Assembly: GCA_964396895.1 (NCBI GenBank)
Contig: CAYNGJ010000016.1
Coordinates: 1 to 64,000 of the forward strand
Origin: UBA2334 sp964396895
Lineage (GTDB): Bacteria; Pseudomonadota; Gammaproteobacteria; Burkholderiales; Burkholderiaceae_C
Reading direction: 5' to 3'
Length of the DNA: 64,000 nucleotides
Positions 1 to 7,458 of the stretch are shown here, in pieces (position 1 is the stretch's first letter; each line of letters begins with the position of its first letter). The notes below the pieces were generated by a model. That model was not told the origin of the DNA. It worked only from the letters and a program-made list of their open reading frames with translations, and did no database searches. A program made the translations under genes and the position numbers.

Positions 1-235
1 CGCAAGTTACGTGCCTCGGTCATGCGGACTGGGGAGTTTTGAACATGTTCCCTAGGCCATAGTTATGCGAGATCAGTCACTGCCGACTGTGGCAATTTGG
101 GAATCCTTCACTCTAGCGCGAACTCCTGTCGCGGACCGGTACGCTTGCGCGGCCCATCGGGCTAATTGGCGCTAATCTGTGCTCTTCCCCGGGGCCGAAT
201 TTTGAGTAATAAATTCAGAAATCTGCGTCCTTGGC

Positions 236-270
236 GCCCAGTTCTGCGTATAAAATACACAGAACTGGGC
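236..270. promoter_or_regulatory. Near-perfect 35-nt palindrome over the putative promoter of the HTH-methyltransferase-PIN cassette
   Basis: The arms GCCCAGTTCTG (236-246) and CAGAACTGGGC (260-270) are perfect inverted repeats. Inside them GTAT (248-251) pairs with ATAC (255-258) around a central AAA, so only the pair 247/259 mismatches. The centre reads TATAAAAT, a good -10 box, and the palindrome ends 13 nt before the start of the first gene. The natural reading is an autoregulatory operator bound by the DNA-binding protein encoded next to it. No convincing -35 was found at standard spacing. Confidence 0.6.
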
Positions 271-283
271 TGCGGAGGCATAA

Positions 284-829
284 GTGAGCAGTCGATCTTT
301 AACCATGTCCGACCTGTTGGCTATCTGCGGGTATACGCGTGATCAGATGCGAGGCCTGTTGGATGCCATGCCAGCCTATGCCAGCCGCAATACGCAGGTT
401 CGGGTGGCGAAGCAGTACACCGCGCAGGATTTGCTGGTGGTGCGGGCTTGCTCTCAATTGGAGTCCCGGTACGGTCTGCAGCGAGGTACCGTGGCGGGTT
501 TCTCGGATGCGGTGCGCTCTGTGCTGTCTGGCCCACGGCCTGTTTCGGCCACCGCCCGCTTGCTGCTTACCTTTGAACCGGTTGACGTCCGGTATGTGGA
601 GGCGACGGAAAGCGTCGGAGAAGGGCTTCTGGTTCCACTGGCTCCGATTTTCCAGGCAGTGGACGAGTACCTGCTGCCCGGGCGTGCGCAGCTAAATTGG
701 GGCCAGCGCGAATTGGGTTTCGGGCCGCAGGCGATTGGTTCCGCGACGGCTGCTCCAGTGCAGGTCCCGGCGACAACGCAGGATCCTGTCCCAACAGGGC
801 ATCTTAAACAGACCAGGAGGGCGCTGTGA
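284..829 (+). CDS. Putative winged-helix/MerR-like DNA-binding protein, first gene of the cassette
   Basis: A 181-residue protein. I chose the GTG start at 284 because GGAGG lies 5 nt upstream; an ATG at 305 in the same frame is the alternative. Residues 8-80 look like a MerR-type winged helix: MSDLLAICGYTRDQMRGLL, then a wing-like stretch and a Y-T-A-Q-D-L helix. The C-terminal 60 residues are low complexity (P, T, Q, A) with no recognised effector domain. The stop overlaps the GTG start of the methyltransferase (GTGA), which implies translational coupling. With the palindrome upstream, autorepression of the operon is likely. It could alternatively be the antitoxin-like partner of the PIN protein. 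The fold is inferred by eye and no family is firmly recognised. Confidence 0.6.
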   Translation: MSSRSLTMSDLLAICGYTRDQMRGLLDAMPAYASRNTQVRVAKQYTAQDLLVVRACSQLESRYGLQRGTVAGFSDAVRSVLSGPRPVSATARLLLTFEPVDVRYVEATESVGEGLLVPLAPIFQAVDEYLLPGRAQLNWGQRELGFGPQAIGSATAAPVQVPATTQDPVPTGHLKQTRRAL

Positions 830-3348
830 GCTATAACGCACAAGTCCTCAGAACTTCCCTGACCCGCCTTGGCTACCGCGCAGCGGATGTCTTCCAAGGA
901 TTTCGATTCGCTGCAGTGGACCTTCCCGCGCGGCCAGTGCGCCAAGTCGATGCGGCAGCATTCTGGGATGGTCCGGCCTCGTATCGCACTGCAGCACTAG
1001 GCGTCGTCCGCACCGCTGTCCATGAAACAGCGCGCGAAACCGTGGAGGCTACGCGCAGCCTGGGGGCGCCATTCCTGGTGGTCATTGAGGGCGACGAGGC
1101 TTCGATGTGGACCTATACGGCCAGCGGAGTCACCCAGCTCGGCAGTACGCCCGCATCTGAGTGGCAGACGCTGCTCGCCGACCGGGCGAAGTTCGGCCCC
1201 GGCCCCATCCGACAGCTCAAGTCGCTCCAGGTTCGCGAGGATGCACCTAGTACAGGACTGTTGTTTGATCCGCGCATGTTGTACGCCATCCAGGCGAATA
1301 CACAGTTGGCGCTGGACGACATGTTGACGCAGTTCCTCGCCCACTTCGATGGAGAGAATGTCGTTGCTGGCCAGCTTTCGATGCAGACGCACTACGACGT
1401 GCTGTTCCCGCTGGTTTTCCGGCTGCTGGCAGGCAAGATACTGATCGACAGGGAGGACGGCCGGGTAGCATCCGTTGATGCGGAAGATCCACTCCAAGTC
1501 GTGGCAACGGTGGAATCGCTGTACTCGCTGCCTGCCCAGCGGCTTCAATGGACGAAAACCCGCGTGACGCAGCTTGCTGCAGCATGGCTGGCCTTGCGCG
1601 AAGGCTTGTACGTGCGCAACGTTGCGGCGGACGATTTGGCATTCGTCTACGAGAACACGCTCATCACGCCGGAAACCCGTAAGGCCTTCGGCACACACAG
1701 CACACCTTATAGCGCCGCGGACTATGTGATCCGATCGCTGCAGCTGCCGGAGGGCAATGCAGCCGCGCAGCTGCGTGTCTACGAGCCTTTCGCAGGCGCC
1801 TGCGTCTTCCTGACGGCGGCCCTGCGGCGGTTCAAGGAGCTGTTTCCTCAATCCTGGTCCGTGACCAAGGTGCATGAGCATCTCGTGAGCCATTTCGTGG
1901 CCAGCGAGATTGATCCGTTCGCCTGCGAGATTGCTAGGCTGGCACTGATCCTGGCGGACTACCCGAATCACAACGGCTGGCGCATCACGCACGAGGACTT
2001 GTTCGCGCCCGATCGCCTGGCCGAACGCGTCAGCCAATGCGATGTGCTTCTGTGCAACCCGCCGTTTGAAGACTTCGATGCGCCGCTTTCCGGTTTTTCC
2101 ATCCACAAACCCGTGGTACTGCTGGATGCCATCGTAAAGACACCACCTTCGTTCGTGGGCGTGGTGATGCCCAGCGGGTTCTCTTCGCACAAAGTGTATC
2201 GGGAGCATATCCGGCACATCTGCGAGATATATGGCGATGTCGAGGTGATGCAACTGCCAGAAGGCGTGTTTCGTCATGCCTCGATCGGCGCTGAGATCCT
2301 GATCGCCCAGTGCCGGCGCGATGAAGACGCGCGGCGTGTAGAGGCAGGTGCCGAAACCACTCTTCGAAAGAGCGTCGTGCGGCGCGCTGACTGGCCACGC
2401 TTCACCCAGACCTTGCAAACATCCAGTATCGATATGGTGCAAGTGGATCCCCGCAAGTCACCGGGACTGGTGGCGCTGCGACCGCTCCGGCGCGTATGGG
2501 ACTACCTTGTCGGATCGCCCGTGCTCGGCGACGTGGCCGAAATGCATCGCGGACTGGAATGGACAACGGACCAGAGCGAGGCCAGCCGGCCCAAGGCGGC
2601 GCCAGGTTTCCGGCCTGGGTTGCATCGTTCAGGCGAGTCACTGGCACAATTTGAGGTGAAGCAGACTGTCTATCTAGACGTCCGCGCGCCAAGCCTGCGT
2701 GGCGGGGCAAGTCACTACCCTTGGACATCCCCAAAGATCATTTGCAATGCGGCCCGTACATCTCGTGGGCCATGGCGGTTGGCGGCGACAGTCGATACGG
2801 AAGGATTGATTGCTTCGCAACAGTTCTTTGGAATTTGGATGCGCGAATCGATCGAACCCGCTCCCAGCCTTGTCGAGCTTTGCGTTATATTGAATTCGCC
2901 AGTGGCGAATGCTTTCAGCTACGCGCATGACGAAGAGCGGCGCTTTCGCGTGGAGATCATGCAGAAGATCCCGCTGCCTCAGGTGCGGATTTCGCGTGAG
3001 GTGGAGAGCCTGATGGGCGAATATGTGTCGGCTTGCGAAGGTGACGATGGCCCCTTGTTTTCATCGCGACCCAAATCGGCTCAGGACCTTCTCATGGAAA
3101 TCGATGCGCTCGTGCTGCGGGCGTATGACCTGCCTCCCAAGCTGGAGCGTGAGTTGCTGAGCTTCATGGGGGGTGGTCAGCGCCCCAGCCGTGCGGCCTT
3201 TGGTGGCTACCCCGGCACGGGCAGCGGCGATGCCGCGATTTCCTTGCACAAGTGGCTGGCCATGAGCAACACGGAAATAAGGGCTGCTTGGCGCACACTG
3301 ATGGCGCCGCTGCCAAAGAGCGTGGCTGACATTTTCGATCTGGTGTGA
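826..3348 (+). CDS. Adenine-specific DNA methyltransferase, type IIG-like architecture
   Basis: An 840-residue protein with GTG start at 826 and AGGAGG 7 nt upstream. The SAM-binding motif I is at 320-328 (EPFAGACVFL, a variant of DPACGSGxFL), an acidic motif follows at 359-365 (ASEIDPF), and the catalytic motif IV is NPPF at 411-414, typical of N6-adenine methyltransferases. Residues 550-720 look like a target-recognition domain, with KIICNAARTSRGPW at 637-650. A helical tail (LLMEIDALVLRAYDLP) resembles the ends of type IIG enzymes. The N-terminal 280 residues include a strand-turn (GAPFLVVIEGDEASMWTY) like restriction-enzyme N-domains, but I see no clear PD-(D/E)xK set, so nuclease activity is doubtful. 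It is probably a stand-alone methylase or the modification part of a defence module with the adjacent PIN protein. Third-position composition is less GC-rich than in core neighbours. Confidence 0.85.
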   Translation: MSYNAQVLRTSLTRLGYRAADVFQGFRFAAVDLPARPVRQVDAAAFWDGPASYRTAALGVVRTAVHETARETVEATRSLGAPFLVVIEGDEASMWTYTASGVTQLGSTPASEWQTLLADRAKFGPGPIRQLKSLQVREDAPSTGLLFDPRMLYAIQANTQLALDDMLTQFLAHFDGENVVAGQLSMQTHYDVLFPLVFRLLAGKILIDREDGRVASVDAEDPLQVVATVESLYSLPAQRLQWTKTRVTQLAAAWLALREGLYVRNVAADDLAFVYENTLITPETRKAFGTHSTPYSAADYVIRSLQLPEGNAAAQLRVYEPFAGACVFLTAALRRFKELFPQSWSVTKVHEHLVSHFVASEIDPFACEIARLALILADYPNHNGWRITHEDLFAPDRLAERVSQCDVLLCNPPFEDFDAPLSGFSIHKPVVLLDAIVKTPPSFVGVVMPSGFSSHKVYREHIRHICEIYGDVEVMQLPEGVFRHASIGAEILIAQCRRDEDARRVEAGAETTLRKSVVRRADWPRFTQTLQTSSIDMVQVDPRKSPGLVALRPLRRVWDYLVGSPVLGDVAEMHRGLEWTTDQSEASRPKAAPGFRPGLHRSGESLAQFEVKQTVYLDVRAPSLRGGASHYPWTSPKIICNAARTSRGPWRLAATVDTEGLIASQQFFGIWMRESIEPAPSLVELCVILNSPVANAFSYAHDEERRFRVEIMQKIPLPQVRISREVESLMGEYVSACEGDDGPLFSSRPKSAQDLLMEIDALVLRAYDLPPKLERELLSFMGGGQRPSRAAFGGYPGTGSGDAAISLHKWLAMSNTEIRAAWRTLMAPLPKSVADIFDLV

Positions 3349-3358
3349 AGGACGCTCC

Positions 3359-3883
3359 ATGTTTCTTCTCGATACCAGCGCGCTGTCGGCCTTGTGGAAC
3401 CAAGATGATTCGCGGCACGCCGAGGCCACCGCCTTCAAGGAGCAGTACGCCGGACAAGAACAGCGGCTCTTTGTCTGCGTGATCTCGTTGGCCGAGATGC
3501 AGTTTGGCCTGAACATGTATGAAGCGCGCCCGCCCAAGCCGAGTCAACCCGCCCTGGATGCAGTGCGAGGGCGTATTCAGGCCGCAGGCACACTCTCAGT
3601 GCCTTTGGAGATAACTCGCCATGTAGCCATTGAACAAGGTCGGCTGCGCTCGAAATGGGCTTGGAAGGTTGCCCCGCATAAGGCTGCCCAAGGCAAAAAA
3701 CTTAAAGGGGTGCCCCCAGAGCGCTGGAGCGACGATTGGCCAGCCAACACACTACAGATCACAGAAAACGACATCTGGATCGCCGCAATGGCCTTGACGC
3801 ACGATTTGACGTTGGTGACCTGCGACAAGGACTTTGACAAACTTGTCCAAACTGATCCCAATCTCAGGATCATGCGCTTTTAG
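3359..3883 (+). CDS. PIN-domain protein, putative VapC-like ribonuclease
   Basis: A 174-residue protein starting 10 nt after the methyltransferase stop, with AAGGA 6-10 nt before the ATG. PIN acidic residues are visible: D5 in LLDTSAL, E46 in SLAEMQFG, D138 in ENDIWIAAMA, and D156/D158 in VTCDKDFDKL. This set coordinates Mg2+/Mn2+ in PIN nucleases. It is about 40 residues longer than typical VapC toxins because of a basic insertion around 100-130. No classic antitoxin gene sits beside it; the partner in the operon is a DNA methyltransferase. Role inferred: RNA- or DNA-cleaving effector of a three-gene system. It may equally be a solitary toxin acquired with the island. Confidence 0.8.
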   Translation: MFLLDTSALSALWNQDDSRHAEATAFKEQYAGQEQRLFVCVISLAEMQFGLNMYEARPPKPSQPALDAVRGRIQAAGTLSVPLEITRHVAIEQGRLRSKWAWKVAPHKAAQGKKLKGVPPERWSDDWPANTLQITENDIWIAAMALTHDLTLVTCDKDFDKLVQTDPNLRIMRF

Positions 3884-4292
3884 GCCTAATGGGGGTATGA
3901 CGCTTCGGAACTACATTGCCGCCCCCCCCCCATATAGACCATGCCGTTTCTCTCACTGGTCATTGGGCTCCAAGGCAGTATCCTTGGACTACGCATTACA
4001 GCTTATGGCCTTTAATACCAGTTCGCACGAGCGGAACGAACGGCAGCAACCAGCCTTCAAGAGCCATTCGGCTCCGAGAACCAGAAAACCGCTCCTGTCC
4101 GCCAACTGCCGTTCAAATGCAGCATCGGGCACGGGCACGGGTACGTAGACCATCATCGCGATCACTTCAGACCAGCAGGCTGACCAAAACCCAACAGAAC
4201 AGCTGACCACTTCGGCCGTAATCTGCACTACCCCCGCCCGGTGCAACCCTTGAGCGCTGGGGGCTTGTCATGGCTGGGGATAATCCCCGCCC
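3884..4292. other. 409-nt noncoding stretch between the cassette and mnmA
   Basis: No gene is convincing here. The stretch contains a run of ten C at 3922-3931 and AT-richer patches unlike the flanking core genes. A minus-strand reading frame at 3989-4246 has no ribosome binding site or recognisable domain. The segment probably marks the junction between the accessory cassette and the conserved chromosome, but I see no integrase, tRNA end or obvious direct repeat that would define an attachment site. Confidence 0.4.
4276..4288 (+). promoter_or_regulatory. Possible -10 region of mnmA inside a small palindrome
   Basis: GGGGAT-A-ATCCCC is a perfect 13-nt palindrome containing GATAAT, 5 nt before the mnmA start codon. 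If it is the -10 box, the transcript would be almost leaderless. No matching -35 hexamer at 16-18 nt was found, so this is tentative. Confidence 0.25.
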
Positions 4293-5540
4293 ATGACCTC
4301 CAAGTCCAAACAAACCATCATCGTCGGCCTCAGCGGGGGCGTGGACTCCGCCGTCAGCGCCTGGCTGCTCAAGCAGCAGGGCCATGAAGTGATTGGCATC
4401 TTCATGAAAAACTGGGAGGACGACGACGACAGCGAGTTTTGCTCGTCCAACATCGACTTTGTCGATGCCGCCAGCGTGGCCGATGTCATCGGCATTGAGA
4501 TTGAGCACGTCAACTTCGCGGCCGAGTACAAAGACCGCGTGTTTGCCGAGTTTTTGCGCGAGTACCAGGCCGGGCGCACGCCCAACCCCGACATCCTGTG
4601 CAACGCCGAGATCAAGTTCAAAGCCTTTTTGGACCACGCCTTTGCGCGCGGGGCCGACAAAATTGCCACCGGCCACTACGCCCGCGTGCGCTGCGTAGCG
4701 ACCGGTGCCGGGGCAGACGGGGGCCTGTTGCCCGTGGAATCCGCCCAGTTGGGCGATGGCCGCTTTGAGCTGCTCAAGGGCCTGGACCCGTCCAAAGACC
4801 AAAGCTACTTTTTGCACCGACTCACCCAGGCGCAACTGGCCAAAACGCTGTTCCCCGTGGGCGAGTTGCACAAAACCGAGGTGCGCCGCATTGCCGCCGA
4901 CATTGGCCTGCCCAATGCCAAAAAGAAAGACTCCACCGGCATTTGCTTCATTGGCGAGCGGCCGTTCCGGGACTTTTTGAACCGCTACATCGCCCACGCG
5001 CCCGGCCCCATCAAAGACCCGAACGGGCGGGTGCTGGGCCAGCACCTGGGCCTGAGTTTTTACACCCTGGGCCAGCGCCAGGGCCTGGGCATTGGCGGCG
5101 TCAAGGCCAAAGGCGCGGCGCTGAAGGCGGTGCAAAGCCAGGGCCTGCGCGGCGTGGGCGAGCACCAGCCGTGGTTTGTGGCCCGCAAAGACATGGCCAC
5201 CAACACCCTCTGGGTGGTGCAGGGGCACGACCACCCTTGGCTGCTGAGCGAAGGCCTGGTGGCGCAAGACCTGAGCTGGGCGGCGGGTGAGCCCCCGGCC
5301 TTGACCGAGGTGGACGCAGCAGGCCAGCCCCGCCGCCGCCTGGCCGCCAAAACCCGCTACCGCCAGGCCGATGCGCCGTGCTGGCTGACATCAGCCCCCC
5401 AGGGTGGTTCGCTCACCGGTGGTGGCGACCCCGGCGCCATTCGGCTCAGCTTCGACGAGCCCCAGTGGGCCGTCACCCCGGGCCAGTCGGCCGTGCTGTA
5501 CGACGGCGAGGTGTGTTTGGGGGGTGGGGTGATTGTCTGA
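4293..5540 (+). CDS. mnmA: tRNA-specific 2-thiouridylase MnmA
   Basis: A 415-residue protein. MnmA activates U34 of tRNA-Lys, -Glu and -Gln with ATP and inserts sulfur relayed by the TusE pathway, giving s2U34 in the cytoplasm. The PP-loop GLSGGVDSAVSAWLL is near the N-terminus. The two catalytic cysteines lie in NPDILCNAEIKF and in DSTGICFIGERPF. The family is usually 360-380 residues; the excess comes mainly from an acidic/glycine insertion after GHYARV (about residues 135-155) and a longer C-terminal region. It stands alone on the plus strand, with a dispersed repeat just after the stop. Confidence 0.97.
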   Translation: MTSKSKQTIIVGLSGGVDSAVSAWLLKQQGHEVIGIFMKNWEDDDDSEFCSSNIDFVDAASVADVIGIEIEHVNFAAEYKDRVFAEFLREYQAGRTPNPDILCNAEIKFKAFLDHAFARGADKIATGHYARVRCVATGAGADGGLLPVESAQLGDGRFELLKGLDPSKDQSYFLHRLTQAQLAKTLFPVGELHKTEVRRIAADIGLPNAKKKDSTGICFIGERPFRDFLNRYIAHAPGPIKDPNGRVLGQHLGLSFYTLGQRQGLGIGGVKAKGAALKAVQSQGLRGVGEHQPWFVARKDMATNTLWVVQGHDHPWLLSEGLVAQDLSWAAGEPPALTEVDAAGQPRRRLAAKTRYRQADAPCWLTSAPQGGSLTGGGDPGAIRLSFDEPQWAVTPGQSAVLYDGEVCLGGGVIV

Positions 5541-5550
5541 GCGGTGAATT

Positions 5551-5612
5551 AATGACAAAAACCGACTTCAGCGCTTGCTGGTATTGATTTCGTAGCTATC
5601 AATTGGTGTTTG
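5551..5612 (+). repeat. Dispersed ~60-bp repeat, copy 1 (intergenic)
   Basis: Contains TTCAGCGCTTGCTGG followed by TTTCGTAGCTATCAA. These two blocks, about 20 bp apart, recur at eight other places in the window. This copy sits between the convergent mnmA and the zinc-finger gene. Confidence 0.75.
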
Positions 5613-5628
5613 AATCTGTGCGACTGCT

Positions 5629-5883
5629 TCACCGTGGGTGGTGTGGCGGTGCGTCCTGGGTGGCCCCTGGCGGCGGGTGGTCGTTGTCGGGCTCGGTCTC
5701 GCGGTAGGCGCGCCAGCCGTCCATGGCGCGGCGCATGGTCAGCATCTGGCCCTCAAACCGGTTGCAGGCCTTGCACACCAGCAGGTGCACGCGCAGCGCG
5801 GCGCGTTCGCCCAGTTCCAGTGGGCGGTCTTCTCTGGCCACCATCAGTTCGGCGGCGCGCTTGCAGGGAATCATCCAGTTCAT
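5629..5883 (-). CDS. Small zinc-finger protein, putative anti-sigma factor (zf-HC2-like)
   Basis: An 84-residue protein starting at MNWMIPCKRAAELM. A cysteine near the N-terminus and the later HLLVCKAC give the C...HxxxCxxC pattern of zinc-binding anti-sigma (ZAS/HC2) domains. It lies 37 nt downstream of an ECF sigma factor on the same strand, the usual arrangement for a cognate pair. It has no transmembrane segment, so it would act as a soluble, possibly redox- or zinc-responsive, anti-sigma. The C-terminus is proline/histidine-rich. An upstream in-frame start at 5943 would overlap the sigma gene and is less likely. Confidence 0.75.
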   Translation of the reverse strand: MNWMIPCKRAAELMVAREDRPLELGERAALRVHLLVCKACNRFEGQMLTMRRAMDGWRAYRETEPDNDHPPPGATQDAPPHHPR

Positions 5884-5920
5884 GTCGTACTTTCGGCGGC
5901 AAGGGGCGGGTGGCTGGCCT

Positions 5921-6493
5921 TCAGCGCGGCGCGGCTTGGCCAAACCAGTTCAGCTCCAGGCACTCGCGCAGCCTCAGGCGGGCGCGGTGCAGCAGCACAT
6001 ACAGGTTGGTCGAGGAAACGCCCAATTCCTTGCAGATGTCGTCGGCCGACAGCTCCAGCCACTCGCGCATCATGAAAGCGCGGCCCTGTGCGGGTGGCAA
6101 TTTGTCGGCACACAGCTCCAGCACCTCCACAAACTGCCGCTGACTCAGTTCGCGCTCGGGGTTGCCCCAGTCGGCGGGCAGGCTGGCGAAATGGCCCCGG
6201 TCATTCAGCGGCAAGTCGTCCAGCGGGTCGGCCAGTTCGTCGGGGTCGGTGCTGACGTGGCAGGCCTCGCGGGCGTTCAGGCGCATCTGGTCCAGCACCT
6301 TGAACTTCAGAATGCCCACCAGCCAAGTGCGCAGCTGGCTGCGCTGTGCAAAGGCATCGGGCTTGGCCAGGGCGGCCAGCAGGGTTTCCGACACCGCGTC
6401 CTCCGCCCAGGCCGCGTTGCGCAGCTGGCGCATGGCGAACTTCAGCAGCATGGGACGGTGCTGGGCCAGTTGGTGTGGCAGGTCGGTGGGCAT
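5921..6493 (-). CDS. ECF-type RNA polymerase sigma factor
   Basis: A 190-residue protein. Region 2 is visible as LLKFAMRQLRNAAWAEDAVS followed by TWLVGILKFKVLDQMR. Region 4 has the helix-turn-helix LSADDICKELGVSSTNLYVL with LHRARLRLRECLE. There is no region 3, as expected for extracytoplasmic-function sigma factors. It is followed by a small zinc-finger protein that probably holds it inactive. It starts 66 nt after the end of the N-ATPase operon on the same strand, so read-through from that operon is possible, though a functional link is not established. The signal it answers to cannot be deduced. Confidence 0.92.
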   Translation of the reverse strand: MPTDLPHQLAQHRPMLLKFAMRQLRNAAWAEDAVSETLLAALAKPDAFAQRSQLRTWLVGILKFKVLDQMRLNAREACHVSTDPDELADPLDDLPLNDRGHFASLPADWGNPERELSQRQFVEVLELCADKLPPAQGRAFMMREWLELSADDICKELGVSSTNLYVLLHRARLRLRECLELNWFGQAAPR

Positions 6494-6558
6494 GGGTACA
6501 GGGGAGGGGTTCAGCGCATCGGTGGTCTTCCATTGTGCCGGCGTCGGACCGGTGCGGG

Positions 6559-7458
6559 TCAGTCCGGGGGGCTCAGGGCCTCAAAACCCGCGATGAGGTC
6601 GAACAGCTCCTCGTCGATGCTGCCCTGGCGCAGGCGGTTGTAGCCTTGGCGCAGGTCGTCCAGCAGCTCGTCAATGTTTTTTTCGGCGCGCTGCATGGCC
6701 GACAGGCGGCTGGCGTTTTCGCTGGCCATGGACTGCGCGCAGGCGCGAAACAGCGACACAAACAGGTATTCGCGCACCAGGGCCAGCAGCGTGGTCTGGC
6801 CAGGGCTGAGCACCTCGGGCAGTTGGGCAGTGGGCCAGCGCTGGGCGATCAGCGTGCGCTGCCACGCCTCGTCCAGCGGCAGCAGGTGCTGGCGGGCGGG
6901 GGCATGGCCAGCATCGACTTGCGGCTGGTGGTGGAACAGCAGCACCTGGCCCGCCCAGCCTCGCTTTTGCCGCTTTTCCAGTGCCACCAGAATGCGGCCC
7001 ACCAGCGGTGTGATGGCCTCCATCGCGCTGGGCAGGGCAAACGACTCGCCCAGCGTCAGGCCGAGGTCGGTCAATCGCTCGGGCATGCGCGCACCCACGG
7101 TCCATACCTCAGTCTGGCCAGGCAGTGGGGCGAGTTGCGCGGCCACCACCTCAGCCAGCGTCTCGTTGAACTGTCCCACCAACCCCTGGTCTGTGCCGAA
7201 TACCACGGCAATGACCGCCGCGCTGCGGCTGGGGGCGGGTGGGGCAGCGGGGTGGTCTGCCAACCAGGGTGGCGTGGGGCTGCGCAAGCTTGCGGTCAAG
7301 GCCAGGTGCACGGTGCGCTCGTAGTCGGCCAGCGCACGCACGGCGTTGTCGCACTGGTTGGCTCGGGAGGCGGCCATGGCCTTCATGGTGCGCACGACCG
7401 ATTGCAGGTCGGTGGCGCTGCCAATCTGGTGGCTCAGGCTGGCGGGGGTGTCGCTCAT
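6559..7458 (-). CDS. atpG: N-ATPase subunit gamma
   Basis: A 299-residue protein, last gene of the atpDCQRBEFAG operon. The gamma subunit is the central rotor shaft of F1. The N-terminal helix (SLSHQIGSATDLQSVVRTMKAMAASR) and the C-terminal segment (SRLSAMQRAEKNIDELLDDL) match the two ends of the family that form the coiled-coil shaft. The start overlaps the atpA stop as ATGA, so it is translationally coupled. The sequence diverges from the housekeeping AtpG family, as is usual for N-ATPases. Confidence 0.93.
   Translation of the reverse strand: MSDTPASLSHQIGSATDLQSVVRTMKAMAASRANQCDNAVRALADYERTVHLALTASLRSPTPPWLADHPAAPPAPSRSAAVIAVVFGTDQGLVGQFNETLAEVVAAQLAPLPGQTEVWTVGARMPERLTDLGLTLGESFALPSAMEAITPLVGRILVALEKRQKRGWAGQVLLFHHQPQVDAGHAPARQHLLPLDEAWQRTLIAQRWPTAQLPEVLSPGQTTLLALVREYLFVSLFRACAQSMASENASRLSAMQRAEKNIDELLDDLRQGYNRLRQGSIDEELFDLIAGFEALSPPD

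Noticed and set aside
997..2442. Long minus-strand reading frame (481 codons) opposite the methyltransferase
   Set aside because: No ribosome binding site or domain; the plus strand has clear methyltransferase motifs over the same DNA.
3989..4246. 85-codon minus-strand frame between the cassette and mnmA
   Set aside because: No ribosome binding site, no recognisable domain, and composition typical of noncoding DNA.
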